Assembly (NCBI GenBank): GCA_965229345.1
Contig: OZ245872.1
Location: 2,294,001 to 2,358,000 of the forward strand
Source: PBB1 sp965229345
GTDB lineage: Bacteria > Pseudomonadota > Gammaproteobacteria > Burkholderiales > Burkholderiaceae_C
Length of the DNA: 64,000 nucleotides
Direction: 5' to 3'
The stretch's first letter is position 1; each line of letters opens with the position of its first letter. The notes beneath the pieces are model-generated. The model ran no database searches, was not told the origin of the DNA, and saw only the letters and a list, made by a program, of their open reading frames with translations. Positions 37,335-45,712 of the stretch are shown here, in pieces. The position numbers were made by a program, and so were the translations under genes.

Positions 37335-37355
37335 TTGACAGCGGAATGCCGTCAA
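37335..37355. promoter_or_regulatory. inverted repeat in divergent promoter region
   Basis: TTGACAGC (37335-37342), GGAAT, GCCGTCAA (37348-37355): arms match at 7 of 8 positions. The left arm includes a -35-like TTGACA. It is 46 bp before the monooxygenase start. A candidate operator for the XRE-cupin regulator. Confidence 0.4.
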
Positions 37356-37400
37356 GAGAAAGTTATCCGCTATCGAAGAACTGATGACACAGGAGACCCC

Positions 37401-38552
37401 ATGACCGCCGCTCCCACCAGCCCCATTGCGGCGAACCCGATGCACGCTTCGACCAACCGGATGAAGCTCGGCGTGTTCGCGATCAATGCCCATGGCGGAT
37501 GCGCCATCACCACGGCGCCCGAGGTGCATCGCGCGGACGCCTGGAAGAAGAACCTCGAGACGATGCAGATCGCCGACCGCGCAGGTTTCGAGGCCGCGAT
37601 CCCGATCGGTCGCTGGCGCGGTTTTGGCGGCGACAGCAACTTCGGTGGCACCAGTTTCGAAACCTACACCTGGGCGGCGGCGCTGGCGGCATCGACCGAG
37701 CAGATCGCCTGCATCACCACCTCGCACGTGCCCACCGTGCACCCGTTGTTCGCCGCGAAACAGGCAACGACGATCGATCACGTGAGCGGCGGACGGTTTG
37801 GCTTGAACATCATCTGCGGCTGGTTCGGCCCCGAGATGCGCATGTTCGGCGGCACGATGATGGAGCATGACGAGCGCTACGAGTACGCCGACGAGTGGCT
37901 CGCCATCGCGCAGAAGGCCTGGACGCACGAAGGCTATTTCGACCACCAGACCCAGCATTTCAACCTGGTCCAGGCCTTCGCCGACCCGAAGCCGCTGAAC
38001 AAGCCCTTCCTGATCAACGCGGGCGGCTCGCCGCGAGGCATGCGGTATTGCGCACAGCATTGCGACGCGGCTTTCGTCATCCTGGGCTCTCACGACCTTG
38101 CTGGCGTGCGCAAGCAGGTGCAAAAGTACAAGACGCTGGCGCGCGAGGAGTTTGGTCGCGACCTGAAGGTGTGGTGCTACTCCTACGTCTCGGTCGCCGA
38201 GACGGCAGCCGAGGCCAAGCGCCATGTCGACCGTTATGCCGTCGAGCACGGTGACGACGTCGCCTGCGAAAACATCGTCAAGGAGCTCGGCATCCAGACC
38301 GGCATCTTCACGCCGGAGCAGGCTGAGCAGTTCCGGTATCACTTCAAGGCGGGCTGGGCCGGTTTCCCGTTGGTCGGAACGCCGGCCATGATGGTGGAGC
38401 ACCTCGAACTGCTGGCCGAGGCGGGCATGGACGGCGTGTGTCTCAGCTGGCTGGACTACAACGCCGGCATCCGGCAATGGAATGCCGAGGTCATGCCGCT
38501 GCTCGAGCGGGCCGGACTTCGTCAGCCATACCGCGCCGTTACCCCGTCATGA
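37401..38552 (+). CDS. LLM-class flavin-dependent monooxygenase
   Basis: 383 residues. Bacterial luciferase-like TIM barrel related to the RutA/SsuD group: MKLGVFAINAHGGCAITTAP, IPIGRWRGFGGDSNFGGTSF, TIDHVSGGRFGLNIICGWFG, GTPAMMVEHLELLAEAGMDG. Such enzymes use FMNH2 and O2 for oxidative cleavage. The stop overlaps the next gene, an FMN reductase, and an aldehyde dehydrogenase follows, so the three could oxidise a substrate and then its aldehyde product. The substrate is unknown. The start follows an AGGAG site. Confidence 0.85.
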   Translation: MTAAPTSPIAANPMHASTNRMKLGVFAINAHGGCAITTAPEVHRADAWKKNLETMQIADRAGFEAAIPIGRWRGFGGDSNFGGTSFETYTWAAALAASTEQIACITTSHVPTVHPLFAAKQATTIDHVSGGRFGLNIICGWFGPEMRMFGGTMMEHDERYEYADEWLAIAQKAWTHEGYFDHQTQHFNLVQAFADPKPLNKPFLINAGGSPRGMRYCAQHCDAAFVILGSHDLAGVRKQVQKYKTLAREEFGRDLKVWCYSYVSVAETAAEAKRHVDRYAVEHGDDVACENIVKELGIQTGIFTPEQAEQFRYHFKAGWAGFPLVGTPAMMVEHLELLAEAGMDGVCLSWLDYNAGIRQWNAEVMPLLERAGLRQPYRAVTPS

Positions 38553-39085
38553 CGCGCATCGTCGGCATCAGCGGCCATGTGTCGGTGCCTTCGCGCACGC
38601 TGTGGCTCACGCAGCAGCTGGTCGACCGCATCGCCCTGGCAACCGATGCCGACATTCAGATCCACTCGGTGATCGATGACCCTGCCGATCTCGGTCGCAC
38701 ACTCGAGCGCAAGCAGGCGTCACCGCGGCTGGAAGCGGTATTGCACGACATCGAGACGTGCGACCTGCTGGTGGCGGTGACGCCGGTCTACAAGGGCAGC
38801 TATGCCGGCTTGTTCAAGCACCTGATTGATCTGGTGGACATGAAGGCACTGACCGGGCGGCCTGTGGTGGTGGCAGCCACTGGCTACGCGGAGCGCCATG
38901 CCGGCGTGATCGATCACCTGATGCGACCCTTGTTTGCCTTCTTCGGCGCCGAGGTGATGGTGTCTGGCATCTACGCCGGCAAAGCCGACATCGACGACCA
39001 GCAGCAGATGTCGCCGACACTTCAAGCCGCCGTGGACGCGGCGGTGCAGCAGGCCGTGCGCGCGCTGGGCCGCGCAACCTTTTGA
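38549..39085 (+). CDS. NADPH-dependent FMN reductase (MsuE/SsuE-like)
   Basis: 178 residues of flavodoxin-like fold: IVGISGHVSVPSRTLWLTQQ, VAVTPVYKGSYAGLFKHLID and RPVVVAATGYAERHAG. ATG overlaps the monooxygenase TGA, so reduced FMN is probably produced in fixed ratio to the oxygenase. Confidence 0.85.
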   Translation: MTRIVGISGHVSVPSRTLWLTQQLVDRIALATDADIQIHSVIDDPADLGRTLERKQASPRLEAVLHDIETCDLLVAVTPVYKGSYAGLFKHLIDLVDMKALTGRPVVVAATGYAERHAGVIDHLMRPLFAFFGAEVMVSGIYAGKADIDDQQQMSPTLQAAVDAAVQQAVRALGRATF

Positions 39086-39120
39086 ACCATCCGTCGAACC
39101 ATTCGACCAAAGGAAATCAC

Positions 39121-40599
39121 GTGGAACGTTTTCACATGCACATCGGTGGCCAGGCGGTCGACGCCATCGGCGGGGCCGTCTTCGACAGCATGAACCCCGC
39201 CACCGGCGAGACCTGGGCGCAGTTTCCGAAGGCTGACGCGCGCGATGTCGACCTGGCCGTCAAGGCGGCCCATCAGGCGTTCGAGGACGGCCCATGGCCG
39301 CGCCTGTCGGCCAGTGCGCGCGGCCAGTTGCTGCACCGGCTGGGCGATCTGATCGCCGAGAACGCCGAGCGGCTGGCCGACCTGGAAGTGCGCGACAACG
39401 GCAAGCTGAAGGCCGAAATGCTGGGTCAGATGAAGTACCTGCCGCAATGGTTCTATTACTACGGTGGCCTGGCCGACAAGGTCGAAGGCGCGGTGACGCC
39501 GATCGACAAGCCCAGCATGTTTCACTACATCACCTACGAGCCGCTCGGCGTGATTGCCGCCATCGCGCCGTGGAATTCACCGCTGCTGCTGGCCGCCTGG
39601 AAGATCGCGCCGGCACTGGCGGCAGGCAACACCATCGTGGTGAAGCCGTCGGAGTTCTCGTCGGCCTCGACGGTGTTTTTCGCGGAGCTGGTCGCGCAGG
39701 CCGGCTTCCCGCCGGGCGTGTTCAATGTGGTCACAGGCTTCGGGCTCGACGTGGGCGAGCCTCTCGTCAAGCATCCACGGGTCGCCAAGGTGGCCTTCAC
39801 CGGCAGCGAGTCGGGCGGGCGCAGCGTGTACCTGAACGCGGCCACCGATTTCAAGCGCGTGTCGCTCGAACTGGGCGGCAAGTCGGCCAACATCGTGTTC
39901 GCCGATGCGGCGCTCGACGACGCCGTCAAGGGCATCGTGTCGGGCATCTTCGCCGCCACCGGCCAGACCTGCATGGCGGGCTCGCGACTGCTGGTGCAAC
40001 GCGAGGTGCACGACGAGGTCGTGGCGCGATTGGTGGATTTCATGCAGACCGCCAAGCTCGGCGACCCTCTCGACAAGAGCACCAACGTCGGCCCGGTGTC
40101 GACCGCGCCGCAACTGGCCAAGGTGCTGCACTACATCGATGTCGCTCGCTCGGAAGGCGCCACCTGCGTGCTGGGTGGCGAGCGTTCCCGTCGCCCAGGC
40201 TGCGAGAAAGGCCTGTTCGTCGAGCCCACGATCTTCACCGGCGTGCGCAACGACATGCGCATCGCGCAGGAGGAGGTGTTCGGTCCTCTGCTGGTAGTGA
40301 TCCCGTTCGACACCGAAGACGAGGCGGTGGCCATCGCCAACGACACCCCCTATGGCCTCGCGGCCGGCATGTGGACCCGCGATCTGGAACGCGCGATGAC
40401 GCTGCCCAAGCGCCTGAAGGCCGGCACGGTGTGGGTCAATGCCTACCGCGTGGTGAGCTACATGGCGCCGTTCGGCGGTGTCAAGGCTTCGGGCCTCGGC
40501 CGCGAGAACGGCATCCGGGCGATCTACGAATACCTGGAATCGAAGAGCGTGTTCATCAACCCGAAGCCAGGCATCGCCAATCCCTTCGTGCTGGGCTGA
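39121..40599 (+). CDS. aldehyde dehydrogenase family protein
   Basis: 492 residues from the GTG preceded by AAAGGAA. NAD(P)-dependent ALDH with AIAPWNSPLLLAAWKIAPAL, VAFTGSESGGRSVYLNAATD, general base Glu in VSLELGGKSANIVFADAALD and nucleophile Cys in ATGQTCMAGSRLLVQREVHD. It is the third gene of the monooxygenase operon and probably oxidises the aldehyde formed upstream. A TTG start at 39082 is possible but lacks a ribosome site. Confidence 0.88.
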   Translation: MERFHMHIGGQAVDAIGGAVFDSMNPATGETWAQFPKADARDVDLAVKAAHQAFEDGPWPRLSASARGQLLHRLGDLIAENAERLADLEVRDNGKLKAEMLGQMKYLPQWFYYYGGLADKVEGAVTPIDKPSMFHYITYEPLGVIAAIAPWNSPLLLAAWKIAPALAAGNTIVVKPSEFSSASTVFFAELVAQAGFPPGVFNVVTGFGLDVGEPLVKHPRVAKVAFTGSESGGRSVYLNAATDFKRVSLELGGKSANIVFADAALDDAVKGIVSGIFAATGQTCMAGSRLLVQREVHDEVVARLVDFMQTAKLGDPLDKSTNVGPVSTAPQLAKVLHYIDVARSEGATCVLGGERSRRPGCEKGLFVEPTIFTGVRNDMRIAQEEVFGPLLVVIPFDTEDEAVAIANDTPYGLAAGMWTRDLERAMTLPKRLKAGTVWVNAYRVVSYMAPFGGVKASGLGRENGIRAIYEYLESKSVFINPKPGIANPFVLG

Positions 40600-40627
40600 A
40601 TAGGCAGCAAGCCCGCAGCGGTCGGAG

Positions 40628-41743
40628 CTAGCGCTGGCCGAAGCGGGCCGCCTCGAACAGGTCCTTGAACTCGCGCGGCTGAGAGCGCCAGTACTGCGGC
40701 GGGGCCGTCACCTTGGCACCCAGCTTGGCTGCAGCGTGCCACGGCCAGCGCGGGTCGTACAGCATCGCCCGCGCCAGCGCCACCGCGTCGGCCTGGCCAC
40801 TGGCGACGATGGCCTCGGCCTGCTCGGCCTCCGTGATCAGACCAACCGCAATGGTCGGGAGTCCCACCTCGGCCTTGACGCGCTGGGCGAAATCCACCTG
40901 GTAGCCGGGCGCCAACGGGATGGCCTGCGCGGTGGACAGCCCACCGGTGGACACATGCACCGCAGCGCAACCGCGCGCCTTCAACGCCTGCGAGAACGCC
41001 AGCGTGCCTTCGAGGCCCCATCCGCCAGCGACCCAGTCGGTGGCCGACACCCGCGCCCACACCGGCTTGCCGGCGGGAAAGATGTCGCGCACGGCGTCGA
41101 ACACCTCCAGCGGAAAGCGCATGCGGTTCTCGAGGCTGCCGCCGTACTCGTCGTTGCGCTGGTTCGACAGCGGCGAGAGGAACTGGTGCAGCAGGTAGCC
41201 GTGCGCGGCATGGATCTCGATGCCGTCGAAGCCCAGCCGTGCAGCGCGGCGGGCGGTAGCGACGAAATCGTCGCGCACCTGGGCAAGACCTACGCGGTCC
41301 AGCGCGTGCGGAGACACTTCACTGTCTGAATGCGGCAGGTTGGAGGCCGACACCGTTTGCCAGCCGTTCGGCTCATCGGGACGGATCTGCGAGCCACCCT
41401 CCCAAGGCGCGCGGCTCGACGCCTTGCGACCGGCATGGGCGATCTGCACCGCCACGGCGATCGGCGAGTGGGCGCGGATGGCCGACAACACACGCGACAG
41501 CCCCGCCTCGTTGGCATCGGAATACAGCCCCAGATCCTGCGGCGAGATCCGGCCCTCGGGCGACACCGCGGTGGCCTCGAGGATCAGCAGTCCGGCACCC
41601 GACAGCGCCAGATGCCCCAGGTGGATCATGTGCCAGTCGCCGGGCGTGCCGTCCGTGGCCGAGTACTGGCACATCGGCGCCACGACGATGCGGTTGGGAA
41701 GATGCAGCGCGCCGAGCTGCCAGGGTGAGAAAAGTTGACTCAT
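40628..41743 (-). CDS. old yellow enzyme, YqjM-type NADH:flavin oxidoreductase
   Basis: 371 residues. FMN-binding TIM barrel with the YqjM subgroup marks: N-terminal LHLPNRIVVAPMCQYSATDG containing the regulatory Cys, QIAHAGRKASS, GFDGIEIHAAHGYLLHQFLS, LSNQRNDEYGGSLENRMRFP and VALARAMLYDPRWPWHAA. It reduces activated alkenes of unknown natural substrate. It converges with the aldehyde dehydrogenase gene and follows a terminator, so it has its own promoter. Confidence 0.9.
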   Translation of the reverse strand: MSQLFSPWQLGALHLPNRIVVAPMCQYSATDGTPGDWHMIHLGHLALSGAGLLILEATAVSPEGRISPQDLGLYSDANEAGLSRVLSAIRAHSPIAVAVQIAHAGRKASSRAPWEGGSQIRPDEPNGWQTVSASNLPHSDSEVSPHALDRVGLAQVRDDFVATARRAARLGFDGIEIHAAHGYLLHQFLSPLSNQRNDEYGGSLENRMRFPLEVFDAVRDIFPAGKPVWARVSATDWVAGGWGLEGTLAFSQALKARGCAAVHVSTGGLSTAQAIPLAPGYQVDFAQRVKAEVGLPTIAVGLITEAEQAEAIVASGQADAVALARAMLYDPRWPWHAAAKLGAKVTAPPQYWRSQPREFKDLFEAARFGQR

Positions 41744-41794
41744 CGGATGTCCGTCGGTTCGAGGTTGCTCTCGAGGATAACGAGCAGCCATGAA

Positions 41795-41817
41795 AAAAGG
41801 GCCCTCAGGCCCTTTTC
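41795..41817 (-). terminator. intrinsic terminator after the PEP-CTERM gene
   Basis: On the minus strand: AAAAGGGCC / GGCCCTTTTTT-type stem with a short CTGA loop and a run of six T. It lies 17-40 bp after the PEP-CTERM gene stop. It reads weakly in the other direction too. Confidence 0.75.
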
Positions 41818-41833
41818 GTGACAGACGCAAAGC

Positions 41834-42529
41834 TCAGGCGTTGCGTCGACGCTGGGCAACCCAGCCCATGGCCGCCAGACCGACCAACAACATGGCTGCG
41901 GTTTCAGGCTCAGGCACAGCCACCACGTTGTAGCTGATTTCCAGCTTGTTCTGTGGGTTGGCAATGATGGACGCGACCGTGCCATCGGGAGCCACCGCTG
42001 CAGACAGCAAGAAGGTTGCGTTGGTCAGAGAAAAGCTGGTGAACGGCCCAGGCAAGACAGATTTATCGGAGAAGTAGCCAGAGTAGAGACTGATGGCTGG
42101 GTTCGAGCCGGTCACTTGGAAGCCGATCAAAGCATCCTGAATGTGAACGGGTGCGCCGCCATTGATGCTCAGATCACCAGTGAACGCGATGTTGGTTGTG
42201 CCGCCAAGTTCAAAAAACGTCGGGTTGCCGAGGAAACCTGAAAGATTGCTCAGGGCATAGCCCGGTTTGGCTTGAATCGTGAAGGAGGGAATGTCTACAT
42301 ACAACAGCTTGATCGTGTCCGGCGTGCTGTTGGTGAGAGTCACGCTGTTCGGTAGCTTCCAGTCGAAACCTTCAAACTGGAACCCGCTGAACGATCCGTC
42401 GGTTTCGCCGAGCGAAGTCGTCTCATCGTAGGTGAGCGTGGCACCGCCGACGCTGAACGAAGTGGTGGCCGAAGCAGCCGACGCGACCAACAGCAGCGAT
42501 GCAGCAGAGAGTACTAATTTCAGCTTCAT
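41834..42529 (-). CDS. PEP-CTERM sorting-domain protein
   Basis: 231 residues. Signal peptide (MKLKLVLSAASLLLVASAAS), a mature part rich in Ser/Thr/Asn with no known catalytic domain, and a C-terminal sorting signal: VPEPETAAMLLVGLAAMG, then the basic tail RRRNA. PEP-CTERM proteins are processed by exosortase at the inner membrane and exported, often to exopolysaccharide. The exosortase is not in this window. A GGAGCC ribosome site precedes the ATG. Confidence 0.88.
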   Translation of the reverse strand: MKLKLVLSAASLLLVASAASATTSFSVGGATLTYDETTSLGETDGSFSGFQFEGFDWKLPNSVTLTNSTPDTIKLLYVDIPSFTIQAKPGYALSNLSGFLGNPTFFELGGTTNIAFTGDLSINGGAPVHIQDALIGFQVTGSNPAISLYSGYFSDKSVLPGPFTSFSLTNATFLLSAAVAPDGTVASIIANPQNKLEISYNVVAVPEPETAAMLLVGLAAMGWVAQRRRNA

Positions 42530-42654
42530 AAAGGCTCCAGTTGATTGAGCGGCGCTTGCGACGAGGACCAATGGATTGCAATTTAGCGCAACGCCGATTC
42601 CTGGGCGATCCCGCGACTGCGGGGGACGATAGCGATCTACCCCCAGCAATTACC

Positions 42655-44307
42655 CTAGTCCGATTCAGGCTGCCTGACTGAGCGGTTCGGCAGCGGCACC
42701 ATGACCGCCTGCCCCGGCACCGTGCAACCGGTGTCGCAGCAGCGGCCGGGCTGGCGGTTGCGGGTGATGGCCCGGGTTTCGTCGTGCAGAACACCGCGGT
42801 CCAACAGGCGCTCGACCAGATCGACCTTGGTGCCCACCGGGTACTGGCGCCAGATCTCCTGCTTCATCGCCGCCGGCGAGCCGCCACCGTGCAGGCTGAT
42901 CACCGAGTACCAGCCGCCCTGGTAAGAAGCGGTCAGGTCTTCGACGAAGCGCGCTACCTCGATGCGCTTGTCGTAGGGCACCGCCGGGTTGGCGCGCAGG
43001 ACCTCGGCCAGCGTCGCGGCAGTGGCCGGGTTGTGGTCTTCATCGGGGCCGGGCAGGGCGACGATCAGGCCGCCCGACACCTCATGCGCCAGCCGGTGCA
43101 TGTCGTAGATCTGGGTGGACAGCAGCAGCTTGCCGATGTTGCTGAACACCGGCTCGGGCATGAAGCTGCCGCTGTGCTCGTCGCGTGTGCCGTAGACGCT
43201 GGCAGCGACGCCGCAGGCAAAGAAGCCTTCGGTGATCTTGATCAGCTCGACCATCGGCTCGCGCAGGCTGCTCGTTTCGCCTGGATCAAAGCCGTTGGCC
43301 TCGCACATCAAGGCGCCAGCGCCGATCAGCAGGTCGCCGAAGCCCGCGCGCGCCGCGATGCAGCTGTGGCGGTGGTGGGTCGCGTAGTGGTAGGTCAGCG
43401 CGCCGGAGTGTTCCCACTCGTCGGCAAAGAACACGCGCTCCCAGGGCACGAACACCCGGTCGAAGATCACCACGCCGGTCGATTGGCCATAGCGGCGGGA
43501 AAACAGCGCGGCGCCATGCTCGACCTTGTCGCCGGGTCGACCCGCAGGCCGCGCCACGATGGTGATGCCCTGGGCATCCACCGGCACCGCACAGCACACC
43601 GCGAAGGCCGCGTCTTCTTCGCCCATGTTGCGCCCCGGCATCACGAGGAACTCGTGCATGTAGGGCGCGCCGGTGACGATGGCCTTGGTGCCCGAGATCA
43701 CGATGCCCTTGGCATTACGCTCGACGATGTGGACATAGGTATCGGGGTTGGCCTGCTGATGCGGTCTGCGCGAGCGGTCGCCCTTGGCGTCGGTCATCGC
43801 GATGCCGAGCGCCAGGTCGTCGTCCTGCACGCGTTGCAGGTACTGCGCAAAGCGGGCACGGTGTTCGGTGCTGCCACGGGCATCGTCGATGCGTGCGCTG
43901 GCCTGCCCGATGGCGTTGAGCGCATCGTGTGCCAGGTAGCGCTGGGCGCAGCCGGTTTCCTGGCACAGCAGGCGCACCGCCTCCAGCTTGTTCAGCAGGT
44001 CGCCCGCCGATTCATTGATGTGCAGCATGCGGCTGACGCGCTGGCCTGAGGTGGTGCTCTGCACTGCCGTCATCAACGGCGCCATCGCCGGATCGTGGGC
44101 AAAGTCGTAGGTCACACCCAGGGCATTGACACCCGGCTGCAGGCTGGGGGCGTCGACCACCGAGTCGATCAGCTGGCCATCGACGTACACCACCGGCCGG
44201 TAACGGCGCAGCGATTCGCGGTAGTCGCTCGCAGTCATCAAGTGGTCGGTCGACACGGCAGGCGTGCCTGCATCGGCCATGCGGGATTCGGGGGGCGGGG
44301 CAACCAT
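42655..44307 (-). CDS. 4-hydroxyphenylacetate 3-hydroxylase (HpaB)-family protein
   Basis: 550 residues. It has the HpaB N-terminal and C-terminal domains (LMTASDYRESLRRYRPVVYV, VVIFDRVFVPWERVFFADEW, GFGDLLIGAGALMCEANGF, VFSNIGKLLLSTQIYDMHRL). The family contains FADH2-dependent aromatic hydroxylases and the Fe-S enzyme 4-hydroxybutyryl-CoA dehydratase. The His and Tyr expected near HRHSCIAARAG for the dehydratase are not in place, so a hydroxylase or a new activity is likelier. It is divergent from a TetR gene. An AAGG site before ATG 44307 supports the start. The C-terminus carries an extra Cys-containing tail. Confidence 0.8.
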   Translation of the reverse strand: MVAPPPESRMADAGTPAVSTDHLMTASDYRESLRRYRPVVYVDGQLIDSVVDAPSLQPGVNALGVTYDFAHDPAMAPLMTAVQSTTSGQRVSRMLHINESAGDLLNKLEAVRLLCQETGCAQRYLAHDALNAIGQASARIDDARGSTEHRARFAQYLQRVQDDDLALGIAMTDAKGDRSRRPHQQANPDTYVHIVERNAKGIVISGTKAIVTGAPYMHEFLVMPGRNMGEEDAAFAVCCAVPVDAQGITIVARPAGRPGDKVEHGAALFSRRYGQSTGVVIFDRVFVPWERVFFADEWEHSGALTYHYATHHRHSCIAARAGFGDLLIGAGALMCEANGFDPGETSSLREPMVELIKITEGFFACGVAASVYGTRDEHSGSFMPEPVFSNIGKLLLSTQIYDMHRLAHEVSGGLIVALPGPDEDHNPATAATLAEVLRANPAVPYDKRIEVARFVEDLTASYQGGWYSVISLHGGGSPAAMKQEIWRQYPVGTKVDLVERLLDRGVLHDETRAITRNRQPGRCCDTGCTVPGQAVMVPLPNRSVRQPESD

Positions 44308-44338
44308 GGGGCTTACCTTTGGGTCATCGGACCACAAT

Positions 44339-44353
44339 TTGAACACTGTTCAA
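44339..44353. promoter_or_regulatory. perfect palindrome, likely TetR operator
   Basis: TTGAAC ACT GTTCAA, a 15-bp dyad with perfect 6-bp arms. It lies in the 73-bp region between the divergent HpaB-family and TetR-family genes, 28 bp upstream of the TetR start. Confidence 0.6.
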
Positions 44354-44380
44354 TTCGTAGTTGCAATGTAAGATTTCAGG

Positions 44381-45133
44381 ATGTCTCGTTCCAGCAAGAC
44401 CTTGCTTGTCGACCCGTCCCCCGGGACCCAGATCGAGAGCACCGCGCGCAGCGTGCGGCAGCGTGCGGTCACCGATGTGCGCCGTGCGTTGGTGCTGGCG
44501 GCCGCGCGCTCTGCGTTCCTGGAGCTGGGGCTCGAAGGCGCCAGCCTGCGAGAGATCGCCAAGCGCGCGGGCTACACACCCGGCGCGATCTACAGCTACT
44601 TTTCAAGCAAGGAAGAGGTCTACGGCGCACTGCTGGGCGAATCGCTGGAACGCCTCAACGCCTTCGTCGACGCGGCCCAACCGGCACCGGACCGCCGACC
44701 GGCGCCGGGTGACGCCGAAGCGGCCCGCCTGCGCCTGGCTCAACGCACGTTGCGAGCCAAGGCCACCGCCTTTTTCGAGTTCTACCGCGAGAGCCCACGC
44801 GACCTCGACCTCGGCTTCTACCTGTTTCATGGCATGCAACCGCGCGGCCTGACACCCGCCCTGAACGAGCAGCTCAATGCGCGGTTGCGCGATGCGCTTG
44901 CACCAACGCAGCAGGCACTGGCCTCGCTCGGCCTGGACAGCAGCGAGGCGCAGGCCGAGGTCACGGCCTTGTTTGCCCACATCGTGGGGCTGCTGCTGCT
45001 CAGCCATACCGGCCGCATCCGCATGTTCCGCCAGGAATCGCAGGCCCTGTTCGACCGCTATCTCGATGCGCTGATCGCGCGCTCGTGCACCCAGGCGCCC
45101 CGCGCGCCACGCCCGCTGACCCCGGCCCAGTGA
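44381..45133 (+). CDS. TetR-family transcriptional regulator
   Basis: 250 residues. N-terminal HTH at about residues 35-80 (AARSAFLELGLEGASLREIA, KRAGYTPGAIYSYFSSKEEV) and a helical ligand-binding C-terminal domain. Probably a repressor of the divergent HpaB-family gene and of itself through the dyad at 44339-44353. Its stop overlaps the GTG start of the isochorismatase-family gene, linking that gene to the same control. Confidence 0.88.
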   Translation: MSRSSKTLLVDPSPGTQIESTARSVRQRAVTDVRRALVLAAARSAFLELGLEGASLREIAKRAGYTPGAIYSYFSSKEEVYGALLGESLERLNAFVDAAQPAPDRRPAPGDAEAARLRLAQRTLRAKATAFFEFYRESPRDLDLGFYLFHGMQPRGLTPALNEQLNARLRDALAPTQQALASLGLDSSEAQAEVTALFAHIVGLLLLSHTGRIRMFRQESQALFDRYLDALIARSCTQAPRAPRPLTPAQ

Positions 45134-45675
45134 AACCGATCGACGCCAAGAAATCGGTGCTGGTGCTCGTGGACTACCAGCAGAAGCTGCTGCCGGCCAT
45201 CCACCAGGGGGCCGAGGTGCTGGCGCAGGCGGTGCGCGTTGCAGAGGTGGCCCGCGAACTCGGCGTTCCGGTCTACGGCACCGAGCAGAACCCGCGTGGC
45301 CTCGGGCCGAACGACGATGCCATCCGCCAGCGGTGCGAGACCACCTTGTCGAAGATGCATTTCGACGCCTGTGCCGACGGGCTGCTCGAACTGCTGCCCC
45401 TCGACGGCATGAACGCGCCGCGCGAAATCGTCATCGCCGGCTGCGAAGCCCATGTCTGCCTGCTGCAGACGGCACTGGGCCTGCTGGCAGCCGATCTGAA
45501 GGTGTCTGTGGTCGCCGACGCCTGTGGATCGCGAACGGCCCGCAACCACGAACTCGCCATGCAACGCCTGCAACGGGCGGGGGCCGAGATCGTGAGCGTC
45601 GAGATGGTCGCCTTCGAGTGGCTGCGCAGCTGCACGCACCCTCGCTTCAAGCAGACGCTGGCATGGCTGAAATAA
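45130..45675 (+). CDS. isochorismatase-family cysteine hydrolase
   Basis: 181 residues. The family triad is visible: Asp in LVLVDYQQKLLPAI, Lys in TLSKMHFDACA, Cys in GCEAHVCLLQTALGLLAA. It is closest in layout to YcaC/YecD-like hydrolases with unclear substrates. It starts at a GTG overlapping the TetR stop (GTGA). An upstream in-frame start inside the TetR gene is possible but unlikely. Confidence 0.85.
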   Translation: MKPIDAKKSVLVLVDYQQKLLPAIHQGAEVLAQAVRVAEVARELGVPVYGTEQNPRGLGPNDDAIRQRCETTLSKMHFDACADGLLELLPLDGMNAPREIVIAGCEAHVCLLQTALGLLAADLKVSVVADACGSRTARNHELAMQRLQRAGAEIVSVEMVAFEWLRSCTHPRFKQTLAWLK

Positions 45676-45712
45676 CCGTCATCCGGCGCGCAAGGGTCGC
45701 AGGCTGAACAGT

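Noticed and set aside
42922..42946. GTAAG-N15-CGACG resembling the bufferin promoter
   Set aside because: It lies on the plus strand inside the HpaB-family coding region, has a 15-bp spacer and no gene downstream in that direction.
42784..44049. A 421-codon plus-strand frame opposite the HpaB-family gene
   Set aside because: Shadow of the HpaB-family gene; no ribosome site and no recognisable domain.
42655..44307. Identification as 4-hydroxybutyryl-CoA dehydratase (AbfD)
   Set aside because: The His/Tyr/Cys/Lys pattern around the Fe-S cluster of that enzyme is not conserved around HRHSCIAARAG.
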